22,450 nucleotides of DNA from Silene noctiflora. Its lineage: Eukaryota > Streptophyta > Magnoliopsida > Caryophyllales > Caryophyllaceae. The DNA is taken from the NCBI GenBank assembly GCA_009801015.1, contig VHZZ01005504.1, forward strand, positions 35,844 through 58,293, written 5' to 3'. Shown in pieces: positions 8,901 through 19,700 of this stretch. How positions within the stretch are numbered: position 1 is the first letter of the stretch; each line of letters opens with the position of its first letter. The position numbers and the translations under genes are program-made. The notes below the pieces were generated by a model, which was not told the origin of the DNA, did not search any database, and saw only the letters and a list, made by a program, of their open reading frames with translations.

Positions 8901-11900
8901 AACCCCTGTGCAGCCCTTTACCATAATATTTCTTATTTTCCCATCGTGATTTAAGAAATTGAGAAGTGTGAAAATAGCTCATATCATGTGGCCCACTTTT
9001 ATACAAGTATCCGGATTGAAAGATGAGGGAAGTTGAACAGTTAATAAACTAAGCAGTTATTCCAACGACTGCTGACTGGTTGTGATGAACCTCCCTTGGG
9101 CTACTGAAGTCTCCAACTACTTCACATGGCATTAGAGTACGTGGCTAGACCTAGATCTAACAAATTTAAACTGAGCCGTTTGAACTGCTACTTCAGGCTG
9201 ACTCGTAAGAGACCTCACATTTGATAAGGTGTTAATGCCCCCATGCAAAGTATGAGGGAAGAGTTGGATCACCTTATATATAAAGAAGTTACTCTTCCCC
9301 ATCTGGGTTTAATTTATAAAAATAAATCGCCGTAAAAAAATGTATTTCGAAACCATCAAAAGAGAATACACTTTAAGAAAAACAAATAAAAAACGATCTT
9401 TTTGTAAGGCCACGCCTTTTAATGTACTATACTACACTCATCTGGGCCACATCCATCTTATCAATATTACACTACTTGAAGGTTCGACACTATGTGCAGT
9501 ACTATAGCGAAGCTAAATTTTTTAAACAGGGGCAAATTTTTATGAAACTGTGGGGGATGAAAGTAAAAATAGAATAAAATATTGGACAGAAAAAATTATG
9601 GTGACGATTTGAACCTTTGACCGACTGACCTCTGCTGAGCTCCAATATATAGCAAACTTTATATTTGCAATGAGTTTGGGATAGGGACCCCTTTTAGCCC
9701 TTTCCCTCTGCCTTCGTATCATATTAACTTTCAACTTTCTAGTGATCCTTTAAGTTTTGGTTTCTTGCCTTCACTAACATAACTCCTACCCATACACTAA
9801 ATGCACAGGCTAACGGACATTAATTACCTTTTATAAAAAGTGAGCAAGTAAAGTATTGTAATGATAAAAAAGTATTGCAATAATGTGCAAGTGTGGTAAC
9901 ATAACGACCAAAGTATTGTAAAAATGTGAGTAAGATTCTTTTTGGCAGCTATTGTAAATTAGGGAACTTATTAGGACGATTGGGACAATCTAGTTACCCA
10001 AAAAGAACATGTAGTCTGTCGTGAGAAAGGAAAGTCAGTAGTTTAGTATGGGAAGGAGTGGCTTTTAAATGGCTTTACTGGAGGTTGGATCTGCAAATTT
10101 GTAATTCCAGAGGTGCAAAATCTATAAATGTCAAGAACTTAGCAGCAAAAAAGCAACAATACACAGTAAAAAAAAAAGGGAGACACATAAGGAAAGAAAA
10201 ACAAAGAGGGAAGATTAGAAACAAACATAAGTTAATTGTACTGACCATAGCTTCTGTTGGCACATCTTTCTCGTTCTTCCCAGGAGCCTACAGAAAAAGA
10301 ATAAAAGAAAAATAAGACAGGTGACGAATGAATTAATAAACTAAGGAAAATAGACAAGAGCTGCAAAAATATAGATTAAGTGAGAAAATAGATAAATGTA
10401 TATTTGAGTAACACCGAAACGCAACTGATATTCCAATGCAATTCAGGCAGCACAAGCTGCAAATGTTATCTAGCTTTTACGGGGAGATATTAGCCCAATA
10501 GATAGGTGCATGTATCCAAAACTGCTACTTCCAGCAAATAAGATCCATAGCCTCCCAAGAGTCCCAACAAAAAACGTCACTTTGAAGCTTCATTTTAGGA
10601 CAAATCATGGCATTTTTTCACATAACCATGCCTGACACTCCTACAAGCGTCCTTAGTTTAAAAAAGCGCGCCTTGAGTGCCCCTTAGGCGCGCCTTGGAT
10701 GAGGAACTAGCCAAAACGCCTCGGGGCATTTTAGGTGCGCCTTTTAAACAAGGCTCAACTAACGAGGCCAACTAGTACGCATTTTCCATATCTTTTAGAC
10801 AAGGCTCGCCATTTCTTTTAGACAGGATAACAGGAATGCATTAAACTTCAACTGGATGGGGATTCCGGATCTGAAGGTACAGGTTCATCATGTCAATAGA
10901 GAGGTAACCTGATGTATGGATTAACATTATATCGTCAAAAAAACAAAATACAGAGCCACAAGTTCATCCGGAACTGGCTGATAATGACGAAAATGAGAGG
11001 GATGACACAGAAAGATTCAACAGTGTAGTGTCTTCTCGTGCACCAAAAGCTCTCTGTTGTACACTGATCACAGCAGACATACTGAATAACCGAAAGCTAG
11101 TGATTCAGAATCAACTTGAGGGACCGTTAAAGGTGGCCTAAGGAAGAAGAAAGTTACTCTGGTCATCATCACCTCATACAGGAATGCATTCAACTTCAAG
11201 CGGATAGGGATTCGGTGGTACAGGTTCATCATGTCAATAGAGAGGCAAACTGGTTATGGATTGGCTTGCCAACTTGGCATTGATCTGATTGTGCAGCAGG
11301 CTTTCTTGGATATTTCTCTGCCCTATTACGCCTACCTGATATACCAGGAATTCAGGATATCACTACAGCAGAGGCATCTAAATGCCGAGAAGGGATGTCA
11401 GTTTAGACTGGTTCTGCTTGATCTCTGTTTATGCTCTAGCTTATTCAGTTTTTGTTGGGTTGTTGAGATTTCTCCCACTTTCCTTCACGTAAATATAGCG
11501 TGTGAAAATCGAGTGAAGAGGCATCTCAATAAGGTAATTACCACCGCCTCAGATATTACACCTTCCACTATACAGATACAGTTGACCATAAAAGTACAAA
11601 AAGGCCAAAACCACATGGTCCTAAATTTAAAAGTTGAACATAGACAAGACAAGAAAGTACCTTGACATAGTCGAACAATATCAAGCACTGTACAAGAACG
11701 TGACGCCGAAAGCTGGGATCTTTCAACTGTTATAAAGCAGAGCCTCATGAGATCAACAATCAGAAAATGCTACAAGGTCTAATCTTTGCTTTAATAAGAT
11801 GGTACCTCCAAACCCATCAATTTGCTGCTGGTAAGATACTTAATGTTTGAAGCTGAGCCCTCTTCCTCAAGATGATTAGCATCACCCACTTCATCACTCA

Positions 11901-14900
11901 AGGGTTGAGCCTCAAAGGTATTTAGCACAATCTGAATGACGAACAATTCAAAAACAGCATGAAAGGCCCAGGTGAACACTCTTGACAAATAAAGATAATC
12001 AACAGGAAATGACGATTTAGTAAATACATAGAATAAAAAGGCTACCATTAAGCTAGATGTAAATCTGTGCCACTTGGTAAGATTAAGATTCACGGACGGA
12101 GGATTGTAGAAGTATTCCTGGAAGCCACAAATTACAACGAATTCAAACATTGCTTTAGAAAACAAAACAAAACTATACATAATGGCATTCATGTTCCAAA
12201 CTCTAATAAATTTATGATAGTTAGAAGCAGTTCTCCAACTAGAAAGCCAACTAGCTCCCAATAAGTCAATTGCATATTTTCCAGCTTTAGAGAACTTGGT
12301 AGGACCATCCATGCAAGAAAAAGCAATATATAACTACACTTGAACTAAAAAACAAGAGCACAACACTAAGATTAACTATCACAATGTAAAACTTCAAACT
12401 TATAAAAGGTCAAGACTTATATGAACCAAGTTTAACAGTCAAAGATAGTTTTACCTCCGAAAAAATCAAACTGACCAAAACTAATATATGGGCCACATGT
12501 GGTAGCACCCCTCCAATATTCTTTTTCTTGATATCCTTAAATGGGTGCTACTAGGCTGTAAGCATTAATAAGCTCTTCCCCTGGGGCTATTTGGTTTAAG
12601 GCCTTCAGGAAAGGGTAAGGGAATGAGGGTCAATGATACCCTTTGTTGTTGTTTGTTTGACTCAATTTATCATTCCCTTTCTCCTCTCCTTACCCCCAAA
12701 CTCCTCTACAATGATTCCCCCCACCCCAAGGGTATCCCATTCCCTTTCCCTTCTAACCAACTACCACTATCATTCAACACTAAAACCCACCATCAACATC
12801 CACCACCACCAACCTCCACCCCTGCAACCTACCCATGTCGCCCCAACCTGCCACCCTTGTCGCCGTCGACCCTACCCCCGTCGCCTGTGACAACCCCGCT
12901 GCTGTCCCCTAATATACAGCCCCAAACAACCAATTAGCAACCACTCCTGCCACCCATGACCCCCAAATACATGCCCCTTGACATTAAAACTAAATCATGC
13001 ATTAATATTATCAAAGAACACAGACTGAAGCTTTCAATATAAAAGGTTAATCATTACTTGAGAAACAAATATCAAACTACAAGCTTTTTTATGCATGATT
13101 TAGTTAAGACGAGGAATTCAATTGGATTTCGTATGGTGGTGAGAGAGCGAATCGCGAGGAGGTTTATCGGGGTAGGGAGGGGGTGACAATGGGGTGTTGG
13201 ATGGATGCCGGCGCCGGCGATGGGGTGGTGGGAAAACGTCGGACTGGTGTTGTCGTGTTGATGTTGTCTCCATGGTGGTTGGTGGATGTTGGTGGATGGA
13301 TGGTGGTTAATTTATTTGATTACTTTTAGTTCTTATTTTCTTTCTTCATACCAAACAACATGTTTAATCTAAAGGTTTCCATTTCCTTTCCCCTTCAAAC
13401 CCTTTCTTGATTCCATTCACTTACCCTTTCCCAAACCAAACTCCCCTTTAGTTCCCTACAGAGACAAGCCGGGCTTAAGTCAGCTGACAGAAAGCATCTC
13501 CTTCAAAACTACACTGTTAGGTCATATCATCAGGATTTGCTACTAGATGTCAGCTCTGATATACTGTTTCACAGATTAGGTCAAAGAATACCAACAAAAT
13601 GACTTAATTAAGAATACACGAGGAGGAAAAATTTCTCTCAGATAATCAGGAGAGCACCTAAAACAAAAAGTACTTCCACGATTCCTAAATGATTCACCTG
13701 TAAACTCCAGAAAGTCTTGTAGAAGTTGAAATCAATAGAAATACCTAATTAAAAAAGGAAAACAATATCAGAAACACTTGTCAGTGAGCATGCAATTAAG
13801 CGCTTGAAAAACATCAAGAGAAGAACAAAAGTACCATCAGGAGGATTGTCTTCATATTTTGTTTCATTTGATGTGTTGAAAACTCCCTTTATGTTCACAG
13901 CTGTAGCATCAAAGTAACAAAATTACAAAATTCTGCAACACCAAATTTTACTTAATGGACAGCTCACAGCAGTAAATACCCGAACGTTCAGACAGTGGGA
14001 AGAAATGAGCAAGAAACATGAGAATACGTCCACAAAACACAACATCATTTGCCTGCGAGGATCCACAGATAGAGCAGTTAATCAACGCATTCAATTATCA
14101 TCTGACTGGTTCCAAAACAATCACAGATAGTAATGTCCATTAGTATTACTTAAAGGGCCAAACTGAACAAAACAAAACAATTTAGATGTCGCTTTTATAT
14201 GGTTAGATAATACAATAAAAAAAAATGAAAAACAAAATGGAAATCTGAGAACAAATAAGCGCACAAAAAAGAAACTCAAACTCAAAAGCTATTCATGTAT
14301 TACACCGGAAACTTTAGACCATAGAGACTCCAAAAGCATCTCATTTACTACAGGCACGTCATGAGTAATTGCCTATTAGTATTATACATCCATCTGAGCA
14401 TGTCGCAGCATTAGGAAAATTCATCCACCAGCCTTTCCCTTTGTTCTAGCTGGAAATTCACTTAATAATGAATGAAATCCAGCCCTGTAGGGGGAAGCAA
14501 CACTTCATCATCTGACTTGTCCTTGGGTAATGACCTGGTGGCATGTAGCTCTTTTGTTTCTTAGTTACAACTTATAAGTTGGGGTCAAACAGCACGAGCC
14601 AAAGATGTTTTGAGTTTTGACGGCTTGAAAGAGGAGCAGATTACAGAAGCATGAATCTGTGTCACTAGACTACCTGATATTGTATATGCTAGTAATGCTA
14701 CAGAAGACTGATCAAATGTCTTCTGATGTTGTATATGCGACAGAAAATTTATCAAATTTTTCGGGTAATGCTAAAATTGCTAATAAGAGAGGTAATAGCT
14801 TCTGTTTTTGACATGACGATATAGTTGATGTCAAAGTGTTTCACTTAGAGGAACAATTATCAGTATACAATGCTTCGTGGAGGTATTAGCATGGGGCATG

Positions 14901-16725
14901 TTTATTTGAGTGTCTCTGACTCCTTTTTTTTACAAAAATGATTCTACTTACCTTTTTACTGTGATTTTGTTGTCTAGACTAAAAGTATACTAACACGAGA
15001 GAGAGGCCATGAGGGAAAAGAACAAAAAGTTTTTTTTATAACATATACTCCATAGTATTAATTAAGAGACACCAACCAAGAGGGAGAGTGGTGATGCCCA
15101 TGTACAAAAAGATCTCTTAGAAGTGATGTCCATCTATACAAAAATACCACGGGGATGACACCCATATACAAAAATACAACCTAAAAGTGACGCCCATATA
15201 CATAAATGCTCTATGGCTATCATGGGTGACCTGATCCAGAAAAATAAGCAGAGACAAGTTTCGACTTGGGTGAAGCATAGGGCTCCAAGTATAGCTTCAA
15301 AAAATGAAACTTAACTCTTGAAATGAAGATGCCACATCATCAAATGTGCGATGATTCCATTCAATCCAAGTGCACCACACTTATGTGACCCACTCAATAT
15401 AAACAGATCTATTTTATGTTTACACAAACTACATAATGTCTCTACACAACAATTTTGGCCCATCACAATCACGAGTTTCTGTTATCTGTCTAAATAATCA
15501 AATAGGAGAATAGCTATATGAAAATACAAACATCGAAGCACAGTTTATGTATGAGAGGTAAAGCCAGATTAGAACCTTTGATAGACGTCGAAGGAGCTGA
15601 TTACACGTCCTCAGCATCACAAGTTTACCACGAGCAAACAGTTCTTGCTATGAAACAACACAGTTCACCATATTAAACTATGAAGTGATGCAACTACAAT
15701 ATCTAAGGGAAATGAGGTCTCGGTATACAATTCAAACCTTTCCAAGTATATCTTGCTTGCTCTCGATGTAAGCAAATACATCTTTGCAATTCTTCACTGT
15801 TGACATTTCTGTCAAATCTTCCAACAACTGAAATATCATGCCACCCTCCACATGTTCTTTCTCACAGAGATACAGCACAATGTCTGTATCAAGAAGGAGA
15901 GACACACAGTAAAGCATAGAACTAGCCTTCAACCTTCATGAAAAGAGAAATAAAGTGCGACAGCAATCATTGAGCCCTTTAAATTAAGGCAATACTGTAA
16001 ACTTACGTACATCACAGATACAACCCTTCCCAGCTCTGTGGAAGAGCCTTGTTAAAGGACTGTGATTATGGTATTAAGTGGAAACAATTCCTAAGGTTCG
16101 AAGCTTCAAAATTCAAGGTAAACTACTTGACAAAGCATGATCCAGAATTTAGTACAAAAGGAATTCATGACAAGTAGACAGAATGCATGGCAAATCCAAA
16201 CCGAAAAGGCTACTGTTACACACAGTGTATAGAATTTTATATACACTGCGAGTAACATATTGACATGTGGTAATGGTGGGTAAGAGATGAAATCTCTTTT
16301 TTGTTTGATTTTGTTGTATTTTAGGAATCAAATTAAAATTAAAAATTTACTCAAATTATTTTTAGTTTATTTATACCATAATTTTTTCAGATATTCTAAC
16401 ATAATATTTTATAATTTCGTCTTTCATTTGTACGTCTTTTTTCCGTAATAACCAATTGAATGAACCCTATCGATCCCTATCACGACCACCGTTGTCTCCT
16501 CTCCACCAATTAACCCAATTGTAGGCGCCAACGAACGGGTTTTTCTTCTAATTAAAACTAACGTATGACAGAGTAAAACTTAACAAAAATTTTGAAGTGC
16601 AAGCAAAACTCACGTAATACACTTGAAGAGTATTAAAAAATGAAATACATCTTTTCTATACCAAAGTATATACATAATCAATAATCAACTGTGAAAGGTG
16701 TATATAACACTCGAAAACCAGGAAA

Positions 16726-16765
<40 letters not shown>

Positions 16766-19700
16766 AATGAAAACTAACAGACTTACACTTTTGTAACCCA
16801 AAAAATATAATGTAGAATATTTTGTAAGATATGATGAGATTATGTTAGTACTTCGTATAAAATATTATCATTAATTTTGGTAAAAATAATTATTGATTTT
16901 TTTTTACAGCGCTAATAAATTCCTAATAATTTTCCCTGCTAACTTTCGCATGCTTCCCTAAATTGGAAACAATTCCTTTCAAACCTTCCCATCCCAAATT
17001 CATTCTATAATTATAAAATAGATTCCATCACATGTTTAAGTTTTATTGGTGGTGTATAAAAGATTCGTATACCGAGTGTAACCGTAGCATCTTCCAAATC
17101 CAAACATGATGATGAAGAATAGATGCACATAAACATGAAGATGAAATTTAACAGCATAATCAATACAAACAAATTGCAGAACATTGGAAACATGTTTTCT
17201 GAAGAAAGTTCCATTACAAACGCAATGAAATAGCTCCCGAAACAAAAGAATACACACAAAAAAATTAAAAAAAGTAAACATAACCACATGCTAAACACTG
17301 TTACATACCCAGAAGACGTTGAATTTGACCCTGTGAATTATCACTATCAGCAATGGATCGACCATATTGCATGATGGGCTCACCAGATTGTACTGCAGAG
17401 GACTACATTGATACACCGGCAAACAAATCAAACTTTGATACAACGCAAGATGAGTTAAGAGAGAAATCCAGCTTGGAAAATAATGAGTAAACATTGTGCA
17501 TGATCCTACCTAGAATCAGAGGCCGTCGGCTTATGCGACACAGGAGTCTAGTTATCCAATAATAAATGAAAACATAAGTGTGTTAGGGTTGGACTAACCA
17601 AATAAAAGAAGTTTGTAAGGGTTCGAAGATCTTTAAACAGATAAATATGAAAAGGTAATAAATTTACAAATTCTAAGGGCAGTGAAAATCCTTCTATTAT
17701 AAGGCAATCACTGGTTTTTACATGATTTTAATAATTGCCAGCTTACTAGACAGAAAATTTTTAGACAGAAGTCCAAGAAACCAATTACTCAAAATTTTCA
17801 ATAATCTTCACACCTTTTCAACCTTCGCTTTACAGATAATGTATCTTGACAGTTTGCAATTCTAATGAGAAAAACCTGGGCACTTGAAGTCTGATTTGAT
17901 CATATGTCAATTTTAAGTTGATTTCGTTAGTTGTGCGGCCATGATCTAGACTCTCTCCCCCATGCCCCCTCTACCCAACGCATTACATTTCTTATTGATG
18001 TGGGTAATTCGATTTCTCCTACTCATTATAAGATCCATTCACTCATTGATGCAAATACTCTAAAAGATATTTATCACGAACTATAAGCCATACAGATATT
18101 AGCATGCTTTCCTCAAAACAAGTGGACTCCTTATCATTGAATATCAGATGCAACATTTGTGTGTTTAGAGAAGCTATAGAAATGAAGATACAGAATGAAA
18201 GAAAATTTCCAGTGAAAAGAACAAAAGTTATTGCTGAATATACTTCTTGCAGACCAACAAAGCATTTTGTGTCTAAAGCACCAACAAAAATAACTTTATC
18301 GAAAAATTCACATCGTACCCCCAAGGGCTGCAACATTGCACGTGGTACCCCTCTTTTTAAACCAGAAAAGTTTGTCAAACATATCTTTTGACCACAAGTT
18401 CAAAATGCGGCCAAAAAAAAATTCAAATCGATGATCTTTACAACTACGATTTGCAAAAAAATGCTGCATTCCAAACTCGTGGCCAAGAGATATATTTAGT
18501 CAAAGTTTACTCGGCAAAAGACTTCGACATACAAAAACTCCTAGCTACGATTTCAAATGGAGGAAAAAAAATTCAAATGTTAGTTTTGTAAAGATGGCTT
18601 GACTGATTAAAAAAAAAAAAAAAAATCATCATGTTTTAAACTTGTAAACACGAGTTAAGATCAGTGATTCAAAATGAGGGGACGAGGGGTACTACGTGAA
18701 TTTTCCGTAACTTATAGGATCGAATGATAATTTCTTGTAACAGAGCATGTACTTATTACAGAATATACTACGACCAAGATACTGATAAATATATTGGATA
18801 TATGCGTACCACCAACTCTCGGAGTAATGTCCTTAGAATGTTCTCCAACAACTGGTTCTCTTCCAACAACAATTTAGTCTGTCTCTGCGAACCACACACT
18901 TTCAAACATGAGAAAATGATAAATTTCATTCATTAGGAAGCACCCAAACCATGATTCATGAAAAAGAAGACAGCATGGGAGGGAGGGAGTCCTAGTCCTA
19001 ACTCCTAAATGATCAAGACGAAAGCAGCATAATACAGATACAAGCCTCATCAAGCAACCAATTCCCTGACCTTGCGGAAATAACTAAATGAACTAATGAA
19101 GAATGTATCACATCAACCAAGACATAAACCCTCGATTCTAAATGGTCAAGCGACCTCGCTACTCCGAAAGTCATCCACTACAGTTTCATGAAAGAAACAT
19201 ATGTCATGACCTCAGATAGGAACTGGTTCTTTGTCCTCTTTGTACAATAAATTTTCAATTAAGCGGAAAAACATGTATAATTAACTTCACATCGAAATAC
19301 ACTCACTCGATTTCCATGCCACATAACTACCAAAACACAACTATTGGAAGAACACCAGTAATTAACTTCACACTGAAAATCGACTCACTCGATTTCCATG
19401 CCACATAACTACCAAAACACGACTACTGGAAAAACACCTATAATTAACTTAACATTGAAAATCAACTCACTCGATAGTAAAAAAAAAAATACAATGACAT
19501 TCTACAATAATTACAGTACTCAGCAAAGCGAAAATACCGTGGTTAGACTAAATATGAAGAGAATTCAACTTCAATTATCGAAATAAATTGAAAACATTAA
19601 CCAAAAGCCAAATGAATTGAATAAAGAAGTACCTGAGGTTTAATGGCTTCCTGAACAGTTTGAAGAGCAAAAGTCTCAGGTGGATCAGCATAAGATAGTG

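Larger units (their letters stand above)
6282..10245 (-). other. THO1 intron 13 (3964 bp), the largest intron and a repeat sink
   Basis: No gene is supported here: the open frames are short, AT-driven and unrelated to any family I recognise. The intron holds the right arm of an inverted repeat (7188-7258), a foldback MITE (7823-8413), a three-unit telomere-like motif (8865-8882), a likely Copia remnant (about 9040-9300) and a short degenerate repeat of AAGTATTGTAA-like units at about 9850-9930. The remainder (6282-7180, 7260-7820, 8420-8860 and 9310-10245) shows nothing I can name. Confidence 0.65.
10288..11660 (-). other. THO1 intron 12 (1373 bp)
   Basis: The intron contains a GC-rich mini inverted-repeat element at 10651-10753 and a direct duplication at 10831-10922 and 11179-11252. 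A plus-strand frame of 144 codons over 11231-11665 crosses into exon 12. It has no recognisable domain and is treated as a shadow. There is nothing else to name. Confidence 0.65.
15884..17308 (-). other. THO1 intron 4 (1425 bp)
   Basis: No gene is supported. The intron holds a 17-bp-stem hairpin (16215-16256) and a 36-base A run (16727-16762), which is poly-U in the THO1 transcript. Minus-strand open frames at 17011-17494 are AT-driven and partly cover exon 4. Nothing else is seen. Confidence 0.6.

Noticed and set aside
11231..11665. 144-codon plus-strand open frame
   Set aside because: It overlaps THO1 intron 12 and reaches into exon 12 on the opposite strand, has no recognisable domain, and begins inside a duplicated intronic block.
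11791..12312. 173-codon minus-strand ORF taken as a separate membrane-protein gene
   Set aside because: It is THO1 exons 10 and 11 plus the stop-free intron between them and flanking intron sequence. The hydrophobic part is intronic.
12623..12937. Proline/threonine-rich plus-strand open frames (two overlapping frames)
   Set aside because: They are translations of the C-rich arm of a foldback element. Low-complexity composition explains the lack of stops.
17011..17494. Overlapping minus-strand frames rich in Phe/Cys/Leu
   Set aside because: They are intronic AT-rich readings, one of them an out-of-frame cover of THO1 exon 4.
18043..18591. Open frames of 67-111 codons on both strands
   Set aside because: They lie over a MITE in THO1 intron 3, have no family resemblance, and none has the coding character of the nearby THO1 exons.
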